From contig JANFAH010000002.1 in NCBI GenBank assembly GCA_024663395.1, positions 4,464,001 to 4,528,000 of the forward strand: 64,000 nucleotides of DNA, given 5' to 3'. A program made the translations under genes and the position numbers. Of the stretch, positions 48,036 through 59,016 are shown in pieces. This stretch comes from Pisolithus tinctorius. Taxonomy: Eukaryota > Basidiomycota > Agaricomycetes > Boletales > Pisolithaceae. The number at the start of each line of letters is the position of its first letter. The stretch's first letter is position 1. The notes under the pieces were generated by a model. That model saw only the letters and a list, made by a program, of their open reading frames with translations. It did not search any database and was not told the DNA's origin.

Positions 48036-51000
48036 TCATGAATAGTTGTCTGAGTCGTAGTTGTTGTTGTTATTGGTTGCTTTGTTTTCATCATCTGTTT
48101 CACCTTCTTCATCATTGTCATTGTCGTTGTCATTGTCATTGTCGTTACTGCTGTTATTATCCTCTTCTTCATCTCTTTCTTCTTCCATAGCACTGGGTAA
48201 GGGAGTGTGGCGAGAATAATAGTGAATGAGTCGAAATGCTGTGACACCTTGAGCAGAAATGGTGCCATCAAGTTCTTTAAGGATGTAGGAGCCTCCCTTG
48301 GTGCAACGAACGACTTCATAGGGATCAAGGTAGCGTGGCTTTGATTTGCGATCCAGTTCTTTCTCTATCTGCATGTTGCGAACCAATACCAAATCTCCTG
48401 GCTCATAAGCCGACTTCATCAACCATAAAGCATACCTCTTCTCAAACTGACCCTTGGAGCATAAATGAGACCTCTGCAAAGTGGTGAAAGCGGCATTGAT
48501 ATCTTCCTCTCTCTTTTCCAACTGACGAATGCGAAGTGCAAGAAGCTCTTGAGATGACATTCCAGAGTAGAACCCTTCAACGAGACAGGTAGACTCGAAG
48601 AGATCAAAAGGCAGGATGGGATCAAGACCATGTAGCAGGAAGTAGGGGCTGAATCCAGTAGAGCGATGAGTAGTGACCTTGTCTTCAAAGAATGCATGAT
48701 GGACCTTGGATGGCCAGAGCGAAAGATCTCCTTCACAAGCCTTGATGATAGCTTCTCTGATAACAAAGTGACCGCATTCTACAACTCCATTTGCCTTGGA
48801 ATTATACAGGGAGATACGAATCTGGGGAATGGAGTAATGCTTCATGAGTTTCTCAAAGGTGCCCTTGACCTCACTGCCATTATCAGTGACAACCTGGGCA
48901 ACAACACCATAATGACAGAAGACTTCTTCCCAGAAGAACTTAGTGAGACTGTCTGCATTGGCATGACAAAGAGCACGACCTTCTGCAGCGAGGGAAAGAT
49001 CATCTTGAGCTGCGACAAGATAGCGATAACCACATGCTTTGGGCATGAGCATGACATCAACATAGACCTTCATAAAGATTCTGGGGGAAGCAGAAATGGT
49101 GATGGGAACCTCTGCTTTACGAGTGCTTCAGACCTGGCATTCATGGCAAGAGCAGACATGATGGGTGATGTCTTGGTACATCTGAGGCCAGTAAAAGCGC
49201 TGTCTGACTGTATGAAAGACTCCAAAGACTCCACGATGACCAAGTTCTTCATGAGCGTGACTGAAGATCTGGACACAGAGATGGGGATCAAAGATGACCT
49301 TGGCTGGAGGATGGGGACCTCGACATTTAAAGAGCTGGTCTCCATGAAGGAAGAACTGAAGGGATCTGCGAATGAAGTGCTTGCGAGCAGTATTGGAAGG
49401 GAATGGGGGAAGTTCTGTAGTATGAAGGAAGTGTAGGATTCGACATAAGAGGACATCTTGAGATGTATCATTGGAAAGGAATGAAGGGAGGGTAATGGCA
49501 TATGTGGATTTGTGTGCAAGTCATCGACAAGTTGCACTGACTGAAGATGGATGGGCATCTGTAAAAAGAATACTCTCCAACCACTCATCAGCTTCTTCTG
49601 CATCAGCTTCACCTTCTTCATACTCCTCTTCTGTAGGTTGACATCTGGAAAGGGCATCTGGGGCTTGGTGATGAACGGCAGGGACATGAATGAGCTTAAA
49701 GTCAAAGAGAAGTATACCCTTGATCCAGTGATTGACAGTAGCATTAGGTTGAAGATCTGGATCATTGAGCATACCTTTGATGTACTTCGCATCAACCTCT
49801 ACCCATAGATGACGAATGCCGTAGAGATATAGACGGTAGTGACAAAGTGCTCTGAAAAGACTGTAAAGCTCAAGCTTGGGCTGACTGTAGCGAGATTCAC
49901 GTTCATTGATGGGGAGTGAGCCATAACAAGCAGGACATTTACGACCTTCTTCATCATACTGAGAGAGAACAAATCCAATGGTGATGTTACTAGTGTCAAC
50001 AGAAAGAACAACTGGCAGGTCAGACGAGTAGTCTATGGGGCGAAGGGCAGGAGCAGATGAGATGGCAAGCTTCAAGGCATCAAATGCATCTTGCTGGGGC
50101 TGACCCCAAACAAATGGAGCATTCTTGTGATAGAGGTCAACGAGTGGGCAAGCCAACTGTGAGTAGTTTGCAATCCAGATACGAACAGTACCACAGAGAC
50201 CTAGGAATGAGCGAACATCTTTGGGTGTAGCGAGCATTGGCCAGTTGATGACCTTCTTCACCTTGTGGTCATCAGGAGAGTGACCATGAGGATGGCATGC
50301 TTGACCAAGAATGATAACACAAGGCTGGCAGATCTGAGACTTCAAGCCAGAAAACATTCCACCGGCATGAGCAAACCGATGCATGACTCTATGCATGTCT
50401 ACAGCATGTTCCCAAATGAAGCGACGTATGCCAGGATTCTCAGGTAACATTTTGGCATTGCCATCAGCATCTTCATAACGGGTTGCAGGGCCTTTGACTG
50501 GCAGATTGTCGATGAAAACGTTGGCAACGTGAGGGATTTTGTCCTGTAGAATGAAAGCTGTACAATTCTGAAACTCCGATGGTGAGTTGGTGTAGCCTTG
50601 AGGCATGGCAGTATGGTGCAGTAAGCCAAGAGGCGTCATGAAGGATGTCAGATCTCAGCTATCAGGGTGGAGTTGGCATGCATCAAATCCTGAAAATAGA
50701 TCAAAGACCGTGTAGCATTGACAACCGGCAAACGGCTCCACAAAGTCATCCAGGATTGGTGGAACACCAGCATCTCGAATTGTAACCTTATTCAGAGGCT
50801 GTAGATCATGAACGATGCAGATCTTGCCATTCTTTTTCATAATGCAGAACCACTTGGAATGATAGGATGACTGGGCCAGCTCATAGAGACCAGCGGCAAT
50901 CTTCTCCCAAAGAAGCTGTATGACACATTCTTGTATGCCAGGGGGAATTGGAATGTTACAAAACTCCCATGGTTCATGTGGCAGGACAGGAATGATGTAA

Positions 51001-51533
51001 GGCAAAAAGTAGTCTGAACGGAAGTTTTCTCTCTCCGACTCGTCAAATGCCAAGGCACGCTCATTAAGCTTCATGACATGCGAAAAAAAAATTTCCTCTT
51101 CTGGCCAGAGAAAGCCATCAGCATTAATCTTCATGGAGGTAAGGCACTCTTGAGTAAGCTTCTTTGTGGGAATGAACACAGGAGGGTGACAAGTGAGAGG
51201 TGTGAGTGATGCAAGGGGGTCTTCTGGAAACTGGTGCTGGACTCGAGCATCTTCTGGATAGACTCCAGGCACTGGCTTGACTTTTCGATCAACGTGCTTG
51301 TATGCTCCATATACTGGCTGTCCTGTTTCATTGTCTGAGTCTTCTGTATCCATAGCAAGGCCTTTTCTAAAACGTAACAAATCAAGAAAGTCAGACAGGG
51401 AATAGTAAAAGTGAAGCTGTTTTTTGGTTTTCTGAATAGGAGGCAGATCTGGTGCTTTTGAAGGATTAGATAATGAAGAAAAGAAGACATCAAGATAAAA
51501 GGAGCTCTGGAAACTTGAGACTGAAGGAGGCAT
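48036..51533 (-). pseudogene. Gypsy element 2 pol: reverse transcriptase, RNase H, integrase with three TGA stops
   Basis: One frame runs the whole length, interrupted by TGA at about 50654, 49522 and 49110, each where Arg (CGA) is expected. Reverse transcriptase: FCIMKKNGKICIVHDLQPLN, FDLFSGFDACQLHPDS, HHTAMPQGYTNSPSEFQNC, and the active site VANVFIDNLPVKGP, where the second Asp is Asn, so the catalytic pair is broken. RNase H: VVLSVDTSNITIGFVLSQYD, YSQPKLELYSLFRAL, HQAPDALSRC. Integrase: an HHC-type zinc finger (HHVCSCHECQ), VYVDVM...VVTDNGSEVKG...SKANGVVECGH with a DDE triad, then YEPGDLVLVRN. The C terminus is an acidic Asp/Asn/Glu-rich tail. No gag-protease precedes it. Inactive. Confidence 0.85.
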
Positions 51534-51820
51534 AGTAAGTGATGTTACAGGTATGCCAGCCAGTCATCATTCAATCATCTAGGTGAACCATGACTCCATT
51601 GGCCCTTAGCACTTGTCACACCATGGCCTTGGTACAGACATCACCGTACCAGATTGGTTTTCCAGTATCTGAATCATACAGTAACAACTACCAGCAGCAG
51701 TAGCTACTTCTTCCTGGAGATCACATTTTGACAATATAGAATATATTGCTCTAGCTAACAAAGTACAAGTACAAAGACAAAAAAACATGAATGGATTGTG
51801 AAATGACATGTACATTAATA

Positions 51821-53688
51821 TTAGTTGACCTCCATCCTACCTTCCTGTCCAGGCACTGATCCAACTGCTGGTGGTGGCGGAGTAATAGAGATTGCCAGAC
51901 CTCCAGCAGGTCCATGCACAGGTTCGACATTTGAAGGAGGTACTTCCAAGCCAGCACCTCCCTCGAATGAAGCTGGGGGGGGTTCAGTGGACTCCTGTCT
52001 TGAGCTGCTTCGGGATGATTGAACCTCTACAACACCAGTGGCAGTGCCAAGTTCAACCATGACCGGCATGCGAGGTACTGGTGTAGGGTTGGAGGTAGCA
52101 TGAAATGGGACCAGAGGATGGTTAAGCACATCTGGGGCCAGGAATAGGTGATTACAGATGGCATCTACCACCTGATGGAGAGTGGCAAGCTCAGTACGGG
52201 TTACTTCTATCTCCTGCCTCATGTCAGCATTCTCCTGCTTTAGGATGGTAACCTCTTCCCAATATTCATCACAATGGCATGGATCATCAGCACCGGTTGT
52301 AGTAGTCAGCACTGGAGTGATGGGTGGGTCTGTTGCAATGCTTCTTGCACGAGACCATGACCAGGATAGCCATGATGGAGTAATAATTTCCACTACTCAA
52401 TAGAAATATTAGTTCAACCAATTAGCCAAAAATATAGGACTGTGAACAACTTACTGGGGTGGCCAGTCTGTGGGCCAGGAGATGAATGACGGCTTGTTAT
52501 TTTGGATGGACCGGCGGATTGATTTTGGCTTGGTGCCCTTTGATGTTTGGCTTGTTGACTGGTCGATGGAGCTGGCACAGCAAGCATTGAAGTGGTGGGA
52601 AGGCTGGTGGTGTCTTCTGGGGATCGTTGCCAGTGAGGCCTTGATCGGGAGGCTTTTCACTGCATCTCAGACTTGTCTCCCCTCCCCTTGAACAAGCTGC
52701 ATGAGTATTTCGTACAGTGGCATTGCCAGCATGCCCTGCCAGCTAGCACCATACAGGGCCAACTCCTGTCCCAGCATCTCACACACCGCTCAGCTTCCGG
52801 CACTACCTCCCAAGACTCAGGAGGGTTGTTGATGTCTCGCTGGTCCTGCACATCCTTGTCGACTGGTTTTGCCTTCTTCATTGGTCTCCTTGACCGGCTC
52901 CGGCCTCTACTGGTCTGATCACTGGCATTGACAGGCTTGGCTGCTGGCTGGCCACATCTTGACTGGCTATGGCCCTGTGCCTTCTCCTGGTTCTGATCCT
53001 CTTCATTTCCCGGCTTCTGCATCGCAACTCCAGTGGTCTTAGCTGTAATGTCTGTGGGTGCATGTTCGGATCCTGTGTCAGTGGTCTACCCAATTGCCAT
53101 TGTCAGAATCAGTGCTCACCTGGAAGCCAAGTCCCTTGAGCCTCATCTGTACCCAACTCTTTCCCCTTCCCCTTATCCACTGGCTGTGCCTGGTACTCGG
53201 CCCTTGATGAAGGCCCAGTAAGCTCCTCCATCACCTTGTAATATGGGTGAAACTTAGGCTGGTGATGACGCCAATACCATGGATGATCCTTCACATCGGC
53301 CTCTCATGCCATCATCATCTGGTTGAAAGGGGGCCATGTCTGCATCGCTATGATTATTGCTGGGTCAACCATGTGCATATCGATAGCAATAAGATGCGGA
53401 GGGATCTCGAATGCTGGGGGTAGATGTTGAACAACTGTGCAGACCATTCCCTACATAGATGTCAGGAACTGATATCATGGCTGCAATTTCACTTACCAGC
53501 TGGGCCCACACAAGCTGAGCTGCTTTGCACCAGTGCATACTGTCCTGGCCCCGAAGCCCTTTTAGTTCCTGCATTGTAACCCTGGCAGCCTCCTTGACCA
53601 TCTGCTTGGCATTTTCAGCGGTGATGACTGGCTGGATGTTGTCGGTCGATTGTGCCAGGATGAAGGTGCTGGTGTTGGTGGTAGACAT
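51821..53688 (-). CDS. Unknown protein with CxxC cluster, repeat-associated family
   Basis: The start is the ATG at 53688 (MSTTNTSTFILAQSTDNIQP), with QDSMHWCKAAQLVWAQLVSE; later pieces are YWRHHQPKFHPYYKVMEELT (about 53280) and a Lys/Arg/Ser-rich stretch (RGRSRSRRPMKKAK). Then a Cys cluster: CVRCWDRSWPCMVLAGRACW followed by QCHCTKYSC (about 52790-52700), which looks like a metal-binding site. After an intron near 52400-52450, the last exon (52393-51821) has a coiled-coil-like segment (EEVTILKQENADMRQEIEVT) and a Pro/Ser-rich tail. I recall similar Cys-cluster proteins as repeated hypothetical genes of mushrooms but cannot assign a function. The exon joins were not all verified, and it may be a pseudogene. 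Confidence 0.5.
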
Positions 53689-54324
53689 AGTGCTGTTTAA
53701 CCTTGGGTGTGCAGGTGGTGGGTGCTTGAGTGGTGTGGTGAATTTGCCGGCTAGCATACACCATTCAACAGGCTTACATAAGCACAATACAAATGCTCAC
53801 TCTGGTGATGCTGTGATTTACAATATTCAATGTACTGGTTTAACCATTGAACATATTTTTCTGGGAGTATTGTTTGGCAGTTGACAGTCATTCCACTAAG
53901 TGCCCATTTACATTATGTATGCACTTGCACATCCTGCATGATGACTCGTGAAAAAATATTGTGTAATACAATCACCTTGTTTATAAGGTCACTCCAGCCC
54001 CAAAATGAGACGCTTTTTTCGACATCTGCACATCTGCCTGACAATTGACTCCACATGGCAAAACCCACCAGTCGTGACTGGGTTCTGGCATGGTAAACAA
54101 GGTGCCTGCCGGCAGTGCCGGCCATGTTCTAGTCTTATCACTGGTACCGAAATCATTCTCAAACATCGGTGTAATCCCCACAGCGCCTACAATGTTTCGA
54201 ACTTTCATATGGCTCCCAGAAATGTTAGATTCAGTTCCAGCAGTCCAGATAAACTCCATAAGTCAGCCGGTCCAAGGACCATTACTTCTAATGACTGTGT
54301 GCAGTAATTCTGTCATGCCATGAT
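53689..54324. other. Divergent spacer between two unknown genes
   Basis: Short open frames on both strands without domains; AT-rich. Probably the shared promoter region of the minus gene at 51821-53688 and the plus gene at 54325. Confidence 0.35.
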
Positions 54325-55400
54325 ATGCAGCAGCTCGCATCTCTCAATGAGGATGAGGAAATGCTTACTGAAGATGACCTGCTGGACACACCATCATCCC
54401 CATTATGCGAGCCACCTTTCGAGCTGTCCCCAGCTCAGACAACATGCACCACCGGACTGGAACCCTCCTTCCAGTCCCCTGGTTCGCCCAGATCACCTTT
54501 GATAGAGCCAGCATGGGAGTCATTTGCACCATCTCCCTCCTCTAGCAGCCCATTGGTTGAGCCTCCTTGGGACTCCATATCAACATGCCTCTCTGACAGT
54601 ACCCCATTACTTGAGCCAGCATGGGACAAATCACCACCGCCTGTTTCCCCAGGTACTCCATTACATGAGCTGCCTTTGGGGTTGCCCCCACCATTTCAGT
54701 CCCCACCAGTCAGTCCTTTACAAGAACCAGCATTTCAGTTGCCTGCTGCCACAAGATCATCAGCTCACATCTACCCAACTCAAGCAGCTGGCCAATCATC
54801 ACGACCACTCATCCTATTGCATGAGCCCCGATTTCGGTCCTTGACTCCCTCTGTGTCACCAGCCCATCGCAATCCTATCCCGGTTCCCAGCCCAACAACA
54901 TTCACATTGCCTGGTGGCAATTTCCCTGGTCCTCATCAACCTATGGACCTTTCAGATGCTCCTGCATCATTCAGCTCCACATCAATACTGCTGGCTAGAT
55001 CCCCATCACCGGTTCCAATCCCATTGTCGCATTCAGAGCTTTTTGCAGTCTCCCAGGAGTTCACCATACAGCCAGGAGTTGATACACCACAAACCAAGCG
55101 TAAGTCCAGAAGTTCCTACACAACCATAGCTAAACATGTCTACCAGTTCAAATGTCAAGGCAGATCTCTGGTATTGTGGCTAGGAGTGGGGCATGTCAGC
55201 CAGACATCAATGCCACACATGATGCCAATCTGATCACCGCATATAGGTATTATGTGAATACCCTGGTGGATGCAACCAGGGAGTGGCGATCACATGTTGA
55301 GCGGCATGCCATGCTTACCAGATTCTGGCAACAGTTAGCAAATCTTCTGGAGGAAGAGCCAGCAGTTGTAGCCTACTGTCTTAAACCAGACCAGCTTTAA
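54325..55400 (+). CDS. Unknown protein with tandem LxEPxW/F repeats
   Basis: The start is the ATG at 54325 (MQQLASLNEDEEMLTEDDLL), acidic at first. Residues 25-160 hold seven degenerate repeats of about 18-25 residues built on P-L-x-E-P-x-(W/F): PLCEPPFELSP, PLIEPAWESFAPS, PLVEPPWDSIS, PLLEPAWDKSPPP, PLHELPLGLPPP, PLQEPAFQLPA, LLHEPRFRSLTP. A Ser/Pro linker follows. An intron (55100-55203; GTAAGT...CCAG) joins in phase to exon 2 (55204-55400): HINATHDANLITAYRYYVNT, DATREWRSHVERHAMLTRFW and QQLANLLEEEPAVVAYCLKP, an all-helical C-terminal domain. No family is recognised. The intact frame, good splice sites and lack of stops suggest a working gene in the middle of the repeat island. Confidence 0.6.
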
Positions 55401-55597
55401 TTTGTATATTTAACTCATTTCAATGAACATTATGTTGAATGGAATTGGAGAAGTGCACAAATTGGCCATGATTGGATTGTCAGTGGGTTACGGTACATGG
55501 TAGCTATGGGGCTGGTAATTCACCAGCAATTCTTGCACTGTGCACTATATATGTTTGTCGCCAGTCTATGGGAAACCATTAGGTACTGGCCTCAATT
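55401..55597. other. Convergent spacer
   Basis: About 200 bp of AT-rich sequence between two stop codons; nothing recognised. Confidence 0.3.
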
Positions 55598-56760
55598 CTA
55601 CCTTCGCCTCCTCATTGTTGGAGTAGGATAATTATCATCTGGCCGCTGTGGGGGCCTACAATTCTGCTCTGGGCGATGAGCCACACCATCCACTTCTGCT
55701 TGATCCAACAGTCTATCGTCCCTGTCCATCACACAGCCTCTAGGCCTGGCATTTGAATTCCTACCCACCAGATCAACTCCTGACATAGATAAGCGTGTGT
55801 AATTGTGTTATGGATGTATACCTACCATCATTAGGTGATATGACCATCTTATCATTCTGGGCTGCTGTAGAATGCTGTAATGAGAGGATTAACCAAGTGT
55901 GCATGGAAACTGACCATTGGATCTGATTCTTGGCTTGGGCTTCCTTGCAGTTGAATCGACACCATCATTGGCATGATTGTCTGATACAATTCTATCAGCA
56001 ATATTCATTGTCGCTGGATACCACTTACCAGCTGGATTGGGGTATGCAGTAGCCATATTGCACCAGTCTGATGTGGACTGGTTCCACCATCTGTTGTCCT
56101 CCTGTGCATTGGATGTTCCAGTGGGATGATCTACAGCACACAATTCCAAGGTCATGTTAGGGTTACCAGTAAAAAATCTGACCAGCTCCAACATACCATC
56201 TATCTGTTGCCATTTGGTGGAAGGTTTTGTGGGAGGAGCTGGTTCCTCCTCTGAGTGATGTCCATAGTTGGAGCCATCAATGGAATTTCCTTAATGTGCC
56301 ATCAGTTATGTATATCCAAATTGATCATGACCTCACCTTCCATCCAGGGTCTCTTCCCTTTGGCTTTGTCTGACTGGCATTGGTGTTTGGAGACTGGCTC
56401 CTCCAGAGAACCATCCTGAGATCTCCACCTTCAGAACTGGAAGACATCTTCTGGGTGCTCCTGCTGTCGCTCCTTCCAGAACTCCAAGGTTTCGATTAGT
56501 TCATGATGTGTCAGCCTGGTGGGCTCTTTGAATGGGATATTGGGAGGAAGATACTTCAAAGACATGTAGGATGCCCGGTTGTCAGCTATTGCGGCCCAAG
56601 GTACACTGGCATTCATCTTCCCACAAGCCAAGCCTGTGTTTAGATGTTAGTAACTCATCGACCATGGAAATTGGCACATACAATAATGGCCGGTTATGAA
56701 CACCCTCATGATGTCCTTTAATTCCAGTGTCCGTAAGTCCAAGAGATTCGGAAGAACGGG
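55598..56760 (-). pseudogene. 3' part of a gene of unknown family, separated from its 5' part by the chromovirus
   Basis: Minus-strand pieces in order from 56760: PNLLDLRTLELKDIMRVFIT then GHY, an intron (GTATGT...CACAG), CLACGKMNASVPWAAIADNR, SYMSLKYLPPNIPFKEPTRL, THHELIETLEFWKERQQEHP and EDVFQF, then TGA at 56431 where Arg (CGA) would be expected. Further pieces are VRFFTGNPNMTLELCAVDHP, NRWWNQSTSDWCNMATAYPN and a charged last exon stopping at 55598. The frame joins exactly to the frame at 63602-63846 across the retroelement's 5-bp target duplication. I recall the K.LP..F..K.P..L...E....LEFW..RQ pattern from multicopy mushroom hypothetical proteins; the function is unknown. Confidence 0.6.
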
Positions 56761-57209
56761 TGTTACGTTTTGCCCCTAACTTTTCCTTCTGTTGTACGTT
56801 TACCTCGTTTGTGATCCGTTGGACTTAGTTTCCTTTTAGAGCCGTCTTCTCTCTGATCCGACGGCTCTCTATTCCCACCACTGGCGTTACTGGATCGTTA
56901 CATGCTTAGGACATGTGTCGTCATTGTTCAACCAATGGCGTAGTTACCTCGTTACATGCGGACGCCTCATGGTCCGTTTCAGTGTAGTATTTAGACTGCC
57001 GGCTCAAGTCCTGGAAACCCAGACTTGAGCTGCTCAATTATACGCAGTGTTCTCAGAACTTCGCCCTCAGTGTCCCTTACAAGGACCACTCTTACCGGTG
57101 TTGCCTAAATCCTCTGTCATTTACAGAGGTTACTGCAGCCGTTGCTCAGTAGAAACCTTAGTCTGCGATTCAAGCTCTCCCTACGTCTTGACTTCGGTCG
57201 AGCGTAACA
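56761..57209 (+). repeat. 5' LTR of the chromovirus
   Basis: TGTTACGTTTTGCCCC ... GTCGAGCGTAACA. It differs from the 3' LTR at about 15 of 449 positions, nearly all CG against TG or CA. Ends form the short inverted repeat TGTTA/TAACA. Confidence 0.93.
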
Positions 57210-57289
57210 AAAGCTCAAGTCTACAGCCTTTGGCCGAACCGGTCACTGCTTAGTGAACCACCACGAACCCCCGAAACAACCGATGTTGG

Positions 57290-58408
57290 GTGCCGTTGCG
57301 ACCCACTCGTGAAGAATCGTCATCTGACGAAGAACAGGAGAGCACTGTCACCGACACCTCCTCCAATGAACCTGAACAGCCAGATAGAGGTTTTACCTCT
57401 GGAATTCTCTCAAACCTTTTCTCCCAGTCACTTGCGTCGCTTGGTACCCCCATCCAACCAAGTCCCCCACCGCTCTTCCCTGCACCTCTGCCCCCACCAC
57501 GGATTATGATGTCTGGCTCATCGTTGAAGGCACCAGTTGGCAATGCCACCAAAGCCACTGAACTGAAGATTGGTGCTCCATCTGATTTTGATGGAAACCA
57601 AAAGAACGCCATGAGTTGGCTGTACTCTGTACAGACCTATCTCTTGGTAAACGAAGAACTATATGACACAGACACCAAAAAGGTGGTCTACGCCCTGTCG
57701 TATATGAAGAAAGATGTCGCCCATTCCTGGGCCGCCACCTTCCAGAAAACATCTCTGGAAAAGACCCCCCCGAGTTTCGGCACCTTTGCCGATTTCATAA
57801 AAGATTTCAAGGCTTCATTTACCTCCGCCGACACTGCGGGTACCGCTATCACCAAATTGCGAACCCTAAAACAGAAAGAATTGGTCGAACAATATATCAC
57901 CGATTTCCGAACTGCCGCCACCGACTCTACCATCACGGAAGATGTCGCTTTGATTGAGTTCTTCTCACAAGGACTCAAACCTTTCATTGCGAACTGGATC
58001 CACATGATGGAAACCACTCCCACCAAAATAACTGAGTGGTACACCCAAGCGCAAAAGTTCGATGCTAAGTGGAGAAAGGTCAACGAAACCTTTGGAAGAA
58101 AAGAAAAGAAGACGTTCCACCCAAGGAACAATTTTGCTGAAGAAAAAGATCCAAACGCTATGGACATGGATAGAGTGAGACTCTCCAAAGAAGAACGAGA
58201 CCGTCACATCAGAGAAGGAAGATGTTTCGGTTGCGGAAACAAGGGACATCTCTCCCGAGAATGTCCAGACAAGGGGAAAACTCCCCAAAAGAAAGTGAAG
58301 AAGATCCGCAAAATTGTGGAAGTAGAAGAAAGCGACGATGAAGAAAAAGTCGCCGGTCCATCCGTCGCTCTAGTTAACATCGCTAGGGCTCTTGGAAAGG
58401 ATTTTTAA
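57290..58408 (+). CDS. Chromovirus Gag
   Basis: Structural protein. Retrotransposon gag domain: APSDFDGNQKNAMSWLYSVQ, YLLVNEELYDTDTKKVVYAL, SYMKKDVAHSWAATF, TLKQKELVEQYITDFRTAAT, IEFFSQGLKPFIANWI. The single zinc knuckle is CFGCGNKGHLSRECPDKG, after an acidic/basic linker, with a Lys-rich tail stopping at 58408. The frame opens at a GTG (57290). The nearest ATG (57283) is in another frame and stops after ten codons, and the first in-frame ATG is at about 57507, so the authentic start is unclear and may have been lost by a small indel. Confidence 0.85.
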   Translation: MPLRPTREESSSDEEQESTVTDTSSNEPEQPDRGFTSGILSNLFSQSLASLGTPIQPSPPPLFPAPLPPPRIMMSGSSLKAPVGNATKATELKIGAPSDFDGNQKNAMSWLYSVQTYLLVNEELYDTDTKKVVYALSYMKKDVAHSWAATFQKTSLEKTPPSFGTFADFIKDFKASFTSADTAGTAITKLRTLKQKELVEQYITDFRTAATDSTITEDVALIEFFSQGLKPFIANWIHMMETTPTKITEWYTQAQKFDAKWRKVNETFGRKEKKTFHPRNNFAEEKDPNAMDMDRVRLSKEERDRHIREGRCFGCGNKGHLSRECPDKGKTPQKKVKKIRKIVEVEESDDEEKVAGPSVALVNIARALGKDF

Positions 58409-58422
58409 AAGGGAACTCTGCG

Positions 58423-59007
58423 TTGATGCCAGATGTTCCCCAAACTAAGGACAGTCTAGTTTCTGTTGCACCTGTACTTGTAACGTCTACACCAGAACGT
58501 ACTATGCAAATCCCCATTTCCCTCTACGCATCAGAAACTACCTCGAAAGTTGTCAACACTACCGCTCTGGTTGATTCCGGAGCAGAAATTTCCTGCATCG
58601 ATTGGGGTTTTGTGCGAAAGCACCGAATCCCCACTCAACGCCTCGCCGAACCCATCCTCGCTAAAAATGCCGATGGAACCCAGAACTCAAAGGGAAGAAT
58701 ACTGTTTTCCGCCACCCTCTATTTCAGGGTTAAAGGACTTGTCCACCAGTCCTTCTTCCATGTCATCAACTGTGGAACAGAAAATGTCATTCTAGGCCTC
58801 CCCTGGCTCCAGGAGAACAACCCTGTCGTGGACTGGAGGATGGGCACACTATCTATCGACGAGAAAACCGATAGATCAAAGGAATTAAGACGCAACGTCT
58901 CTTCCGTTGCCGTCAAAGAACCAACCGTGAACCTTGTGTCCCCCGCAGAAAAGAAAGGGATAAACAAGTTCATGGATTATGAAGAACCGGAAGACGAAAC
59001 CATCTGA
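58423..59007 (+). CDS. Chromovirus aspartic protease
   Basis: Follows Gag in another frame, so expression would need frameshifting or readthrough if not already broken. The catalytic motif is TTALVDSGAEISCIDW (D-S-G); VILGLPWLQENNPVVDW is the flap-side ILG motif plus the conserved W(L)..NP.(V/I)DW of Gypsy proteases. The frame ends at a TGA at 59005, just before the reverse transcriptase frame. Confidence 0.85.
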   Translation: MMPDVPQTKDSLVSVAPVLVTSTPERTMQIPISLYASETTSKVVNTTALVDSGAEISCIDWGFVRKHRIPTQRLAEPILAKNADGTQNSKGRILFSATLYFRVKGLVHQSFFHVINCGTENVILGLPWLQENNPVVDWRMGTLSIDEKTDRSKELRRNVSSVAVKEPTVNLVSPAEKKGINKFMDYEEPEDETI

Positions 59008-59016
59008 GCACACTTC

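Noticed and set aside
48666..49436. 256-codon plus-strand frame
   Set aside because: Antisense to the integrase of element 2, which has the DDE residues and zinc finger.
57210..57260. tRNA primer-binding site after the chromovirus 5' LTR
   Set aside because: I could not match the sequence to a tRNA 3' end with confidence; not annotated.
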